Of a stretch of 64,000 nt of DNA, positions 16,874 to 25,596 are shown in pieces. A model generated the notes under the pieces. The model worked only from the letters and a program-made list of their open reading frames with translations. It had not been told where the DNA came from and searched no databases. Origin of the DNA: Maribacter antarcticus DSM 21422 (GTDB lineage Bacteria > Bacteroidota > Bacteroidia > Flavobacteriales > Flavobacteriaceae); assembly GCF_000621125.1 (NCBI RefSeq), contig NZ_JHZC01000008.1, positions 124,001 to 188,000 on the forward strand, given 5' to 3'. How positions within the stretch are numbered: position 1 is the stretch's first letter; each line of letters starts with the position of its first letter. A program made the translations under genes and the position numbers.

Positions 16874-18445
16874 ATGCCAGTTATGTCTCGGAAATACCTT
16901 CTTATTTTTTGCTTTCCCTTTTTTATAGCTTTATATTTTCTAGCAGAAAATAAAGGGCGAACTGAGTACACCGTCGTTAGCCCGCAATTGAAAACAGAAG
17001 ATTCGGGAAAAAAATTGGCAGCAATCTATTGTGCCACCTGCCATAAATTGCCTAGCCCCAAATCTTTAGACTATACTACTTGGAAAAATAGCGTACTGCC
17101 TAATATGGGACTTAGGCTAGGACTCAAAATCGATGGTAAAGGATGGGATGCTGATATGAAACCCCAAGAAGCGAGTTTGGTAGAGGAATTAAACGTGTAC
17201 CCAGAGTACCCCTTGATTTCTGAAGAAGATTGGAGCCTGGTAAAAAAATACTATTTGGAAAATGCCCCTAAAAGTTTACCGGCTTTGGTAAGAAAAGCGG
17301 AATCTTCTGAGGCGATATTTCCCTTTACCGCCCAAACCATTAGTATTGGAGATTCCAAACTGCCCCAGGTAAGTCTTTTACGTTATGATTCTGTTACTTC
17401 TAATTTATATATTGGAGATTTCAAAAGTCTTTTTGTTTTAGATAATACAGGAGGTATCGTTAATACGTATACCTTGGATAGTCCCGCTTCCCATTTAGAT
17501 TTTGATACCAATGGAAATCCATTACTGCTCACTTTAGGAAAACTTTCGCCATCAGATCAATCTTTGGGAAATTTATACCGCATGGGTGCAACATCCGGAG
17601 TAGATACAGAGACGCTGTTCTCTAATTTAAAACGCCCTGTAAATTTTATTGCAGAAGACCTTAATGCCGATGGAAAAACGGACTTGGTACTCTGTAGTTT
17701 TGGGCATTATGGTGGTTCTCTTTCGTGGTTCGATAATTTTGACAGTTCAAAAGAACAGGTGCTGAACACCTTACCAGGCACAAGAAAAGTTGAAATATCT
17801 GACTTTAACAAAGACGGTAAACCGGACATTATGGCCCTTATGACGCAAGCAAGGGAACAAATAATTATTTACTACAATACGGGGAATAATAATTTTGAGG
17901 AAAGAACAGTATTGAGTTTTGACGCTGTAAACGGAACAAGTTATTTTGAATTGGCAGATTTTAATGCTGATGGATATCAAGATATTATGGTAACCAATGG
18001 CGATAATAGGGACTATTCTGCGATTGACAAGCCATATCATGGGATTCGAATTTTTCTTAATGACGGGAATGATGTGTTTGAAGAATCGTTTTTTTATCCT
18101 ATGTATGATTGTGGCAAAGCCATGGTGCGGGATTTTGATATGGACGGAGATTTGGATATTATTGGGGCCTCACTTTATTCGGAATATACCGATAACCGCA
18201 CGGCAAAGGAGAGTATTGTTTATTTGGAAAACAATGGAAATTTAGATTTTACTCCATCGTATATGGAAGTTCCTATCCATGGAAATTGGCTTACCATGGA
18301 AGTAGGAGATTTTAATAACGACAATCGGTTGGATGTAATGCTGGGGACGTTTATCTACAATATTCAGGAGATGATGTCTATTTCTATGAGTACTGGGGTT
18401 ACTGCCTTTCCTCAGGTTTTGTTGTTAACGAATACAGCACCTTAG
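16874..18445 (+). CDS. FG-GAP/VCBS repeat protein with N-terminal cytochrome c motif
   Basis: A 523-aa exported protein: membrane anchor or signal at about residues 6-24, then one c-type haem motif CATCH (about 54-58) in a short cytochrome-like segment, then a seven-bladed-propeller-type region with at least five Ca-binding repeats (DLNADGKTDLVLC, DFNKDGKPDIMAL, DFNADGYQDIMVT, DFDMDGDLDIIGA, DFNNDNRLDVMLG). FG-GAP propellers bind ligands or proteins extracytoplasmically; the haem suggests an electron-transfer or redox-sensing role. The ATG follows the xth stop with no gap, although xth is cytoplasmic. The function is unknown. Confidence 0.83.
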   Translation: MPVMSRKYLLIFCFPFFIALYFLAENKGRTEYTVVSPQLKTEDSGKKLAAIYCATCHKLPSPKSLDYTTWKNSVLPNMGLRLGLKIDGKGWDADMKPQEASLVEELNVYPEYPLISEEDWSLVKKYYLENAPKSLPALVRKAESSEAIFPFTAQTISIGDSKLPQVSLLRYDSVTSNLYIGDFKSLFVLDNTGGIVNTYTLDSPASHLDFDTNGNPLLLTLGKLSPSDQSLGNLYRMGATSGVDTETLFSNLKRPVNFIAEDLNADGKTDLVLCSFGHYGGSLSWFDNFDSSKEQVLNTLPGTRKVEISDFNKDGKPDIMALMTQAREQIIIYYNTGNNNFEERTVLSFDAVNGTSYFELADFNADGYQDIMVTNGDNRDYSAIDKPYHGIRIFLNDGNDVFEESFFYPMYDCGKAMVRDFDMDGDLDIIGASLYSEYTDNRTAKESIVYLENNGNLDFTPSYMEVPIHGNWLTMEVGDFNNDNRLDVMLGTFIYNIQEMMSISMSTGVTAFPQVLLLTNTAP

Positions 18446-18538
18446 ACCTCAGTTAAACTCCAAAAATTGATTCCTGTCGGCTATGGATATTTTATTTAGT
18501 AATTTTACCGCTTTTCAAATTTACATTTTTCAAAAACG

Positions 18539-19579
18539 ATGAAGTACACGCGCCTTCCCCATACAAATATTGAAGTAAGTAAAATTTGCCTAGGCACGAT
18601 GACTTGGGGCAAGCAGAATACGGTGGAGGAAGGACATGCACAAATGAATTATGCGTTGGAACAAGGGGTTAATTTTTTTGATACGGCAGAGCTATATCCC
18701 GTTCCTGCCCATGCCGATCGTTACGGTCACACAGAAAAAATCATAGGGAGTTGGTTTAAAAAGACAGGAAACCGTGATAAGGTTGTTTTGGCATCAAAAA
18801 TTGCAGGGAATGGTGATTATACCAAATTTATACGCACCACTGGTTTTTCTCGAGATTCTATCATAGATGCCGTAGAAGGTAGTTTGGAGCGTCTACAAAC
18901 CGATTATATTGACCTATATCAATTGCATTGGCCAGAAAGGAATACGAATTATTTTGGTAAACGTGGTTATGAGCATGATATTACTGATTATTGGGAGGAT
19001 AATTTTCATCAAGTTTTGGAGACTTTGCGCGATTTAATTCGTGATGGTAAGATACGGCAAGTTGGTATTTCCAATGAAACACCTTGGGGTACTATGCGTT
19101 ATTTAGAGGAGAGTAAAGTACATGCGACCTTACCCAGAACCATAACCATCCAAAATCCTTATAGTCTTCTGAACCGTCTTTTTGAAGTGGGTCTTTCTGA
19201 GATTGCAATACGTGAAAAAATAGGATTATTAGCTTACTCTCCTTTAGGTTTTGGAGTTTTGAGCGGTAAATATTTGGGAGGAAGATTGCCAGAAGGATCA
19301 CGGATTTCCTTATTCCCTAACTTTAGCAGATATGTTGGTGAAGCAGCTACTCATGCTACTCAAAAATACTACGAGTTGGCCCAAGCAAATAATTTGTCAT
19401 TGGCTCAAATGTCACTTGCTTTTGTAAATACAAGACCCTTTGTAACCAGCAATATCATTGGGGCTACTTCCATACAGCAGCTGAAGGAAAATATTTCTAG
19501 TATAGAAGTAGAACTTTCGGACGAAGTTTTAAAAGCTATTGAAGCCATTCACAATCAAATACCTAATCCTGCACCTTAA
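18539..19579 (+). CDS. Aldo/keto reductase (Tas-like)
   Basis: The 346-aa protein is an NADPH-dependent aldo/keto reductase of the Tas/YajO type. The catalytic tetrad can be read: Asp and Tyr in FFDTAELYP (about 49-57), Lys in VVLASKIAG (about 87), His in YQLHWPER (about 124). The NADP-binding C-terminus contains LLAYSPLGFGVLSGK and SNIIGATSIQQLKEN. It is cytoplasmic and its substrate is unknown. It is separated by 93 bp from the FG-GAP gene and followed 1 bp later by a tiny membrane-protein ORF. Confidence 0.92.
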   Translation: MKYTRLPHTNIEVSKICLGTMTWGKQNTVEEGHAQMNYALEQGVNFFDTAELYPVPAHADRYGHTEKIIGSWFKKTGNRDKVVLASKIAGNGDYTKFIRTTGFSRDSIIDAVEGSLERLQTDYIDLYQLHWPERNTNYFGKRGYEHDITDYWEDNFHQVLETLRDLIRDGKIRQVGISNETPWGTMRYLEESKVHATLPRTITIQNPYSLLNRLFEVGLSEIAIREKIGLLAYSPLGFGVLSGKYLGGRLPEGSRISLFPNFSRYVGEAATHATQKYYELAQANNLSLAQMSLAFVNTRPFVTSNIIGATSIQQLKENISSIEVELSDEVLKAIEAIHNQIPNPAP

Positions 19580-19580
19580 A

Positions 19581-19688
19581 ATGATGTATAAAGGGTTTCT
19601 GCAAATGGGGTTTGGTCAAATAGTTTTGATTATTGCTGTTGTCATTATTATTTTGGTCATGGCCAGAATTATGAGAGACAAACGTTAA
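19581..19688 (+). CDS. Predicted 35-aa single-span membrane peptide
   Basis: ATG ATG TAT ... CGT TAA encodes 35 residues: a short N-terminus containing QMGFGQ, one strongly hydrophobic helix (IVLIIAVVIIILVMA) and a basic tail RIMRDKR, giving a positive-inside topology. It begins 1 bp after the aldo/keto reductase stop, and its TAA overlaps the convergent radA stop in a shared TTAA. The start of the helix resembles TatA-type peptides, but the amphipathic helix of TatA is missing. Coding status is inferred from its tight fit between two genes. Confidence 0.5.
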   Translation: MMYKGFLQMGFGQIVLIIAVVIIILVMARIMRDKR

Positions 19689-21046
19689 CCGAATAAATTT
19701 TTGACGATATCTTCTATTTTTGAAGCAAGAAGGACTTTTATTTTTGTTTTTTTAAGCCCTATTTTATTACTTTTAGATACAATAATGGTGTGATACCCTA
19801 ATTTTTCAGCTTCTAAGATGCGTTGGTCTACCCGTTGTACAGGTCTCACCTCGCCGGCAAGGCCAACTTCTGCAGCAAAGCAGACACCTTTTTCTATAGG
19901 AATATCCTCATTACTAGATAAAATTGCTGCAATTACGGCTAAATCAATAGCAGGGTCATCTACAGAAATACCACCTGTAATATTCAGGAATACATCTTTT
20001 GCACCCAATTTAAAACCAGCCCTTTTTTCCAGTACGGCTAAAAGCATATTCAGACGTTTGGCATTATAGCCCGTAGTAGAGCGCTGAGGAGTTCCGTAAA
20101 CTGCCGTACTTACCAATGCCTGTATTTCTATTAGTAAAGGGCGCATACCTTCAACAGTAGAAGCAATAGCAGTACCACTTAGAGCTTCATCGTTTTTAGA
20201 AATAAGCACTTCGGACGGGTTGTTAACTTCACGTAGTCCGCTTCCTTGCATTTCGTAGATACCCAATTCTGCGGTAGAACCAAAGCGATTCTTCAAAGAC
20301 CTAAGAATACGGTACACGTAATTCCTATCCCCTTCAAATTGTAAAACGGTATCTACCATATGTTCCAAAATCTTCGGGCCGGCGATTGATCCATCTTTTG
20401 TAATGTGGCCGATTAAAATTACAGGGGTGTTAGTTTCCTTAGCAAACTTGATGAGTTCCGCAGTACATTCTCGTATTTGAGAGATACTGCCTGCGGCCGA
20501 CTCAATGTAATCGGAGTGTAACGTCTGTATAGAATCGATGACTACGATATCTGGTTCAGTCGCTTCTATTTGTTTGAAAATATTTTGGGTTTTAGTTTCG
20601 GTAAGGATAAAACAGGTTTGGCTATTGGGGTGAATGCGATCGGCGCGCATTTTAATTTGCTTTTGGCTTTCTTCCCCAGATACATAAAGTGTGCTGTAAG
20701 GTAATTTGAGGGCAATCTGTAAAAGCAAGGTGCTTTTACCAACGCCAGGTTCACCTCCGATTAGCACAAGCGAACCTGGAACCAGTCCACCGCCAAGAAC
20801 GCGGTTAAATTCTAGGTTATACGTATCTAAGCGTAGTTCTTTTTCTGTGCTTATTTCATTTACCAGTAGTGGTGTAGAAACCCTTTTTGCAGTATTTGTG
20901 GGTGTTTTCCAACTGACTTTTTCTTCTTTTTGGACAACTTCTTCTACCACCGTGTTCCATGCTTTACACGCTGCGCACTGCCCTACCCATTTGGCGTATT
21001 GGGTACCGCAATTTTGGCAAAAAAATGCCGTTTTTGTCTTGGCCAT
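19685..21046 (-). CDS. radA: DNA repair protein RadA
   Basis: The 453-aa RadA/Sms protein promotes branch migration in homologous recombination. It has the N-terminal C4 zinc finger (CQNCGTQ...CAACKAW, about 9-29), a RecA-like ATPase with Walker A GGEPGVGKSTLLLQ (about 92-105), Walker B IVVIDSIQTL, the RadA-specific KNRFGSTAELGIYEM, and a C-terminal Lon-protease-like domain (about 270-450). The length is normal and the ATG start gives the standard MAKTKTAFFCQNCG N-terminus. The 3' end overlaps the tiny convergent ORF by 4 bp. Confidence 0.97.
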   Translation of the reverse strand: MAKTKTAFFCQNCGTQYAKWVGQCAACKAWNTVVEEVVQKEEKVSWKTPTNTAKRVSTPLLVNEISTEKELRLDTYNLEFNRVLGGGLVPGSLVLIGGEPGVGKSTLLLQIALKLPYSTLYVSGEESQKQIKMRADRIHPNSQTCFILTETKTQNIFKQIEATEPDIVVIDSIQTLHSDYIESAAGSISQIRECTAELIKFAKETNTPVILIGHITKDGSIAGPKILEHMVDTVLQFEGDRNYVYRILRSLKNRFGSTAELGIYEMQGSGLREVNNPSEVLISKNDEALSGTAIASTVEGMRPLLIEIQALVSTAVYGTPQRSTTGYNAKRLNMLLAVLEKRAGFKLGAKDVFLNITGGISVDDPAIDLAVIAAILSSNEDIPIEKGVCFAAEVGLAGEVRPVQRVDQRILEAEKLGYHTIIVSKSNKIGLKKTKIKVLLASKIEDIVKNLFG

Positions 21047-21122
21047 CTTAAGTATCTCCCGTTTGGGATAAAGGTAGCAAGAAGTTTGAATATGGCTAGT
21101 ATAGGTTACTTATAAAGGTGTC

Positions 21123-21290
21123 CTATTTTTTGCTGCTGCTATTGTTCAATTCACTGAAGGCTATAAAAAATGAGGCCCATGCCATCAGAAGGGATAACCC
21201 GTTATAGACCAGGACAAATTCTCCTCTGAGTCCAAAATAAGTAAATAGGATTCCCGAGACGATGAAGTACTTGGAGTCAATTTTTATCAT
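21123..21290 (-). CDS. Predicted 55-aa small membrane protein
   Basis: A minus-strand ORF starts at an ATG (21288-21290) and ends at a TAG (21123-21125), giving 55 aa: MIKIDSKYFIVSG, hydrophobic stretch ILFTYFGL, then LVYNGLSLLMAWASFFIAF and a polar Ser/Lys tail. Two short hydrophobic segments suggest a hairpin in the inner membrane. It lies between the esterase-fold gene and radA on the same strand, so it could be cotranscribed. No family is recognised. Confidence 0.5.
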   Translation of the reverse strand: MIKIDSKYFIVSGILFTYFGLRGEFVLVYNGLSLLMAWASFFIAFSELNNSSSKK

Positions 21291-21332
21291 AAGCGGTAGG
21301 TATTAAGATTTGGGATGTACTCCTAAGTAGGT

Positions 21333-22475
21333 TTAGAAACCGAAATCGGCTTTAAGTGCGTCCATTTTTTCAAGGGCCAATTCTTTGGTTAGGAAATCTA
21401 TTTCGTCCATCAAAAAGGCTTTTTCGAAAGTTTTAAGGGCTTTTTTGGGCTCGCCTATCTGTTCGTAATATTCCCCTTCAAAATAGAAACCAAGCATAGT
21501 GTCTGGATATTGTTTTTTGCATAGGTCCGAGAGCGGTTTTAGAGAGTCAAAATCCTCTTTTTTTCTACTAGCGACATAAATGGCCATAATATCGTTAAGT
21601 GCCACTGGTTTGCTAAAGCCAAATAGGTCTTCTATACGCTTATATTTAGCTTCTAAGTAATTAAATACAGGTTCATCTGAAGTAAGTATTTGTGTTCTAT
21701 ATTCGGTGGTGCTAATAGGTTTGAACATGCTAAATATGTTGTCAAATGCTTTTCCAATACCGTAGGTAGCCACTGAGATATGATCAGCATCTTCATAGGT
21801 ATCGAAGAAATAGTGTAAGCTCTCTTTCTTAATCGCCTTTATACCTTTGTCCATGGCAAGTATAGCCTCCGTACTCTTGGTTTTTTCTCCTTCTAAGATA
21901 AGTTGATAAAAGATTTGCTTGTCAAAACTACCCAGACGGCTTGGTACACGGGTTTCCATTTCTGGTGCTAAGGTAGGCGAGATGCTAACGTATGCGTTAA
22001 AAAGTGAGTTATCCTTAAACAGCCAGTAGTTTTGAAAATTTGCACTGATATCGTAACCTACCACAATCTTAAACGGAGCTGTACTGTAGTTGAGATCTAG
22101 GTATGGAATGATTTCCATTCCTAAAAATTCAAAGAATTTTTTTGATTTTTCTTGGGGGAGTCCTGTTTCTCGGTCAAAGGCGCAGTCCTCAAATCGAATG
22201 TCATTTTTGCTTTGATTTATTCCTACTACGATACTTTCTGGAGCACCATGAAAACGGCTATAAAATTTTGATGTGGCTACTACTTGCTCAAAAAGGTATT
22301 CCGCATCTAGTACTAGAATTAGCGGATATTTTTTGTTATCGTCAAGTTTTTCTGGAAAATAATAGTGAACATCTCGTCGCTCCTGAAGTTTAAAGGATTC
22401 AAATATTTCTTGAGTTGTTTGGGCGCTGGAAACAAGGCCTAAAAAAAAGATGGTGAGGAATAAAATGTGGCGCAT
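21333..22475 (-). CDS. Esterase-D-like alpha/beta protein lacking the nucleophile Ser
   Basis: A 380-aa exported protein (signal peptide about 1-18) with an alpha/beta-hydrolase core like Esterase D/Fes (VHYYFPEKLDDNKKYPLILV at about 37-56, LDAEYLF, SIVVGINQ) and a C-terminal TPR-like segment (about 330-370). The usual nucleophile elbow G-x-S-x-G reads GYDIS at 140-144, with Asp142 where Ser is expected. A DH pair is present near 225 in DADHIS. It is therefore probably not a classical serine esterase and may be a binding protein. It belongs to the minus-strand run with the flippase-like gene and panD-panC. Confidence 0.78.
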   Translation of the reverse strand: MRHILFLTIFFLGLVSSAQTTQEIFESFKLQERRDVHYYFPEKLDDNKKYPLILVLDAEYLFEQVVATSKFYSRFHGAPESIVVGINQSKNDIRFEDCAFDRETGLPQEKSKKFFEFLGMEIIPYLDLNYSTAPFKIVVGYDISANFQNYWLFKDNSLFNAYVSISPTLAPEMETRVPSRLGSFDKQIFYQLILEGEKTKSTEAILAMDKGIKAIKKESLHYFFDTYEDADHISVATYGIGKAFDNIFSMFKPISTTEYRTQILTSDEPVFNYLEAKYKRIEDLFGFSKPVALNDIMAIYVASRKKEDFDSLKPLSDLCKKQYPDTMLGFYFEGEYYEQIGEPKKALKTFEKAFLMDEIDFLTKELALEKMDALKADFGF

Positions 22476-22497
22476 TTTGTGTTTTTCAACAGTATAA

Positions 22498-23466
22498 CTA
22501 CTGTTTGTTTCTGTTCAATAACGGTAATAGCAGAAAAGATATTGCACCAAAAACAACGATCATTAAGGTTTGTGAAATCCATATGATCCATCCAAAGGCA
22601 TCTCCGGCTACGGAGCTAATGCCAAAAATAGTTAAAGCGTTACTTACCGCTATAGGGTATAGACCTATGCCTCCATTGGTGGTAGCCATCGCAAAAGCAC
22701 CTGCAACAAAGGCTACCAATAGCTGACTAAACGTTAGTTCTACCGTTTCCGGAACTGTGAATTTTATGACCCAGAGCATGCCAATGTAGCATCCCCAGAT
22801 GAATAGGGTATGAAGCACAAAGGACCATTTTCGCTTCATCTTAAAAATGCTAAAAACACCATCTAATAAGCCTTTTAAAAAAGATTTTATTTTTATTGCG
22901 ATACCGTTTGATGATTTTTTTATAAAAAGGGCAAAAACAGTACCAGCAACTAAAACAGCTCCTAAAAGCGATACTATACCCTTTATGTCCAACCCTTTTT
23001 TCTCTAGAACATCCATAATAACATCGGTCTGTAAAACCAATGCCAAAAGCACGATAAATAGTAACATAATTACATCGATTACCCTTTCAGTTACGATGGT
23101 TCCAAAGCCTTTTTCAAAAGGTACGTCTTCGTAGGTAGTCAGGGCTGTTGCCCGCAGCACCTCTCCTGTTCTTGGGATTCCAAGATTAGCAAAGTAGGAC
23201 ATTAAGATGATTAGTAAATTATTTTTTAGTTTGGGCTGGTATCCCAGTGGTTCTAATAAATAATTCCAACGAATGGCGCGTGAGACGTGGCCTAAGACAC
23301 CTAGTAGCACAGATAGGGACACCCAGAGCGCATCGGCCTCCTTAATATAAAAAAAGATTTGCTTACGGTCTTCCGGACTTGTAGCATTATAGGAGTACCA
23401 AACTAAAAAAACTCCCAGAGCAATCGGGAGTATTATTTTTAGATTTTTTTTTAAAGTGTTTGTCAA
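22498..23466 (-). CDS. Lysylphosphatidylglycerol synthase TM-region-like (UPF0104) membrane protein
   Basis: The 322-aa polytopic protein has about 8 hydrophobic helices and the UPF0104/LPG-synthase transmembrane signatures (HVSRAIRWNYLLEPLGY at about 60-77, NLGIPRTGEVLRATALTTYE, and GGIGLYPIAVSNAL near the C-terminus). The soluble aminoacyl-transferase domain of MprF is absent, so it is a stand-alone flippase- or transporter-like module. No ATG is present at the N-terminus; TTG at 23464-23466 is the likely start, 2 bp from the panD stop. It is probably cotranscribed with panC-panD; the functional link to pantothenate is unclear. Confidence 0.85.
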   Translation of the reverse strand: MTNTLKKNLKIILPIALGVFLVWYSYNATSPEDRKQIFFYIKEADALWVSLSVLLGVLGHVSRAIRWNYLLEPLGYQPKLKNNLLIILMSYFANLGIPRTGEVLRATALTTYEDVPFEKGFGTIVTERVIDVIMLLFIVLLALVLQTDVIMDVLEKKGLDIKGIVSLLGAVLVAGTVFALFIKKSSNGIAIKIKSFLKGLLDGVFSIFKMKRKWSFVLHTLFIWGCYIGMLWVIKFTVPETVELTFSQLLVAFVAGAFAMATTNGGIGLYPIAVSNALTIFGISSVAGDAFGWIIWISQTLMIVVFGAISFLLLPLLNRNKQ

Positions 23467-23468
23467 AA

Positions 23469-23819
23469 TTAGTTTAACAAGTTATTTTCCTCGTTAGGGA
23501 ATACAAGTGAAGGGTTAAATTTCTTTGCCTGTTCAATATCCATTCTACCGTAGCATATTAATATTAAAACATCACCAACGGCAACTTTTCTTGAGGCAGC
23601 ACCATTTAAGGTAATTTCTCCACTGCCACGAGGGCCAGGTATAGCGTAGGTTTCTAGTCGTTCGCCATTATTATTATTGACTATTTGCACCTTTTCTCCT
23701 CTAATAATATTGGCAGCGTCCATCAAATCTTCATCAATAGTAATGCTTCCTATGTAATTTAAATCTGCCCCTGTGACTTTTACTCGGTGTATTTTAGATT
23801 TTACTACTTCTATTTGCAT
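23469..23819 (-). CDS. panD: Aspartate 1-decarboxylase
   Basis: This 116-aa proenzyme makes beta-alanine from aspartate for pantothenate and CoA. The self-cleavage site G24-S25 is present in NYIGSITID; cleavage converts Ser25 to the pyruvoyl cofactor. Other conserved segments are [20 protein letters not shown] and [10 protein letters not shown]. The length is normal. It follows panC by 13 bp on the same strand, so the two pantothenate genes form an operon transcribed from the panC promoter. Confidence 0.97.
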   Translation of the reverse strand: MQIEVVKSKIHRVKVTGADLNYIGSITIDEDLMDAANIIRGEKVQIVNNNNGERLETYAIPGPRGSGEITLNGAASRKVAVGDVLILICYGRMDIEQAKKFNPSLVFPNEENNLLN

Positions 23820-23832
23820 GGTTCAAAAGTAA

Positions 23833-24678
23833 TTAATTGAGCGCTATATTGTCTATAAGTCTAAGGTCATCTGCAAAAACGGCAATGAAGGCTCTATATT
23901 TTGTGTTCTTTATTTTTTGTTGAATGGGGGTTAAAGTAGCGACATCCGTTATTTCAAAATATTCCAGTTTAAAGTCGGTATGCTTTCTAAATATATATTC
24001 TACCCACCCCTTTATTTTATGCGCATTTTCCGTGCCAAATTTTTGTTTGGCAGCTTGTAGTGTCTCGTATATAAAACTAGCTTTTTGCCTTAGCAGGGTA
24101 TTCAACCTTTCATTTCTAGAACTCATGGCTAAACCATTGGGTTCACGAACTATTGGGCAGCCTATAATGTCAACACGTATTTTCTGTAATTCAGTCAGTT
24201 TTTGTATAATACATAATTGTTGGAAATCTTTTTCGCCAAAGTAAGCTCTTGTGGGCTTAATTAGGTCGAACAAAGCTTCTACTATGGTTGCCACACCGTT
24301 AAAATGTCCTGATCTAAAGGCTCCTTCCATAACTTTTTCTAAACCATTGAAGGCATAAGATTTTGAGACGGTTGCATTATCGTATATTTCGGTTATTTTT
24401 GGCGTAAAAACTATAATTTCAGAGGATATTGCTTTTATAAGTGCCATATCCTCATCGAGTGTTTTAGGGTATTTTATGAGGTCCTCTTGGTTATTAAATT
24501 GTGTAGGATTTACAAAAATGCTTACCACAACCTTGTCATTCTCAGAAAGGGCTCTTTTTATAAGAGAGGCATGGCCCAAGTGTAATGCGCCCATAGTAGG
24601 AACAAGACCTATAGTATGATTTTCAAGTAGGCTGTTAAGCTTTTTGAGAAGTTCTTTTTTCGTGTTGATGGGTAGCAT
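23833..24678 (-). CDS. panC: Pantothenate synthetase
   Basis: The 281-aa enzyme condenses pantoate with beta-alanine using ATP. The HIGH-type nucleotidyl-transferase motif lies in GLVPTMGALHLGHASL (about 24-39), with FVNPTQFNNQEDLIKYP, FGEKDFQQL and the KMSKS-like MSSRNERL further on. It is the first gene of the panC-panD-UPF0104 run. Its start codon lies about 20 bp downstream of a minus-strand TAnnTTTG element in the shared intergenic region with the GT5 gene. Confidence 0.97.
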   Translation of the reverse strand: MLPINTKKELLKKLNSLLENHTIGLVPTMGALHLGHASLIKRALSENDKVVVSIFVNPTQFNNQEDLIKYPKTLDEDMALIKAISSEIIVFTPKITEIYDNATVSKSYAFNGLEKVMEGAFRSGHFNGVATIVEALFDLIKPTRAYFGEKDFQQLCIIQKLTELQKIRVDIIGCPIVREPNGLAMSSRNERLNTLLRQKASFIYETLQAAKQKFGTENAHKIKGWVEYIFRKHTDFKLEYFEITDVATLTPIQQKIKNTKYRAFIAVFADDLRLIDNIALN

Positions 24679-24698
24679 GTAAAAGTGTCATTGGCGAG

Positions 24699-24745
24699 CA
24701 AACTTACTATAAATACTGGTAATCTCTATATTTTTTGTAATTTTG
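24699..24745. promoter_or_regulatory. Divergent TAnnTTTG promoters of panC and the GT5 gene
   Basis: The intergenic region carries TAAGTTTG on the minus strand (complement of 24699-24706), facing panC, and TAATTTTG on the plus strand (24738-24745), facing the GT5 gene. Both match the Bacteroidota -7 consensus. Predicted leaders are about 16 nt for panC and about 32 nt for the GT5 gene. The -33 elements are not clear. Confidence 0.55.
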
Positions 24746-24781
24746 CATTCGCCTTCGAGCAAAAAATTAAAAATAACTTAT

Positions 24782-25591
24782 ATGAATGGTAAAAAGATAT
24801 TGTTTGTATCTTCTGAATTAGTGCCTTATCTACCAGAAAACGAAGTTTCATTAATGTCTTACGAAACTCCAAAAATGGTCAACAGCAATGGGGGTCAGAT
24901 TAGGATTTTTATGCCAAAATATGGGAATATCAACGAAAGGCGGCATCAATTACATGAAGTTATTCGTTTGTCAGGGATGAATTTGGTAATCAATGATATG
25001 GATATGCCTTTGATTATTAAGGTGGCTTCTATACCAAAGGAACGTATTCAAGTATATTTTATAGATAATGACGAGTACTTTAAGAGAAAAGCAACGTTTA
25101 CCGACAAGGATGGGAACTTATTTCCAGATAACGATCAACGGGCTATCTTTTTTGCAAAAGGGGTTATGGAGACCGTCAAAAAACTCAACTGGTCGCCAGA
25201 TATTATTCATGTACATGGATGGATGGCAAGCTTATTGCCGTTATATCTCAAAAAATACTATACGGATGAACCACTTTTTGCAGATAGCAAGATAGTGTTA
25301 TCCGTTTATGGAAAAACCTTTGAAGGAGAACTTGATAAGGATATGGTTAAAAAAATAACGTTTGATGGTATTCCCGAAGAAGAAATCACCTCCTTAGGGT
25401 CCCCTACCTATAATAATTTGTTAAAAGTAGCTGTGGATTTTTCAGATGCAGTTATTTTAGCCTCAGAAAATATTCCAGAGGAGTTAAATGCTCACATTGC
25501 CAACCTTCAAAAACCAGTGCTGCCGTATGTTCCCGTTCAAGAGTTCGAGGAAGCTTACGCCAATTTTTATAACACAGAAGTTTTAAAATAA
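24782..25591 (+). CDS. Short glycogen/starch synthase-like protein (GT5 N-terminal domain)
   Basis: The protein begins [20 protein letters not shown], the N-terminal Rossmann domain of GT5 glycogen synthases ([40 protein letters not shown]). It is 269 aa, against about 470-480 for full GlgA, because the whole C-terminal GT-B domain that holds the ADP-glucose pocket is missing; no frameshift or remnant follows. An in-frame TTG upstream (24743) lies inside the -7 element, so the ATG at 24782 is preferred. It is followed after 5 bp by a DUF4270 gene. It may be non-catalytic or have another role. Confidence 0.85.
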   Translation: MNGKKILFVSSELVPYLPENEVSLMSYETPKMVNSNGGQIRIFMPKYGNINERRHQLHEVIRLSGMNLVINDMDMPLIIKVASIPKERIQVYFIDNDEYFKRKATFTDKDGNLFPDNDQRAIFFAKGVMETVKKLNWSPDIIHVHGWMASLLPLYLKKYYTDEPLFADSKIVLSVYGKTFEGELDKDMVKKITFDGIPEEEITSLGSPTYNNLLKVAVDFSDAVILASENIPEELNAHIANLQKPVLPYVPVQEFEEAYANFYNTEVLK

Positions 25592-25596
25592 TCGGA

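Noticed and set aside
20706..21071. 121-codon plus-strand ORF antisense to the start of radA
   Set aside because: Lies wholly opposite conserved RadA zinc-finger and ATPase motifs; Pro/Ser/Thr-rich composition is typical of an antisense shadow.
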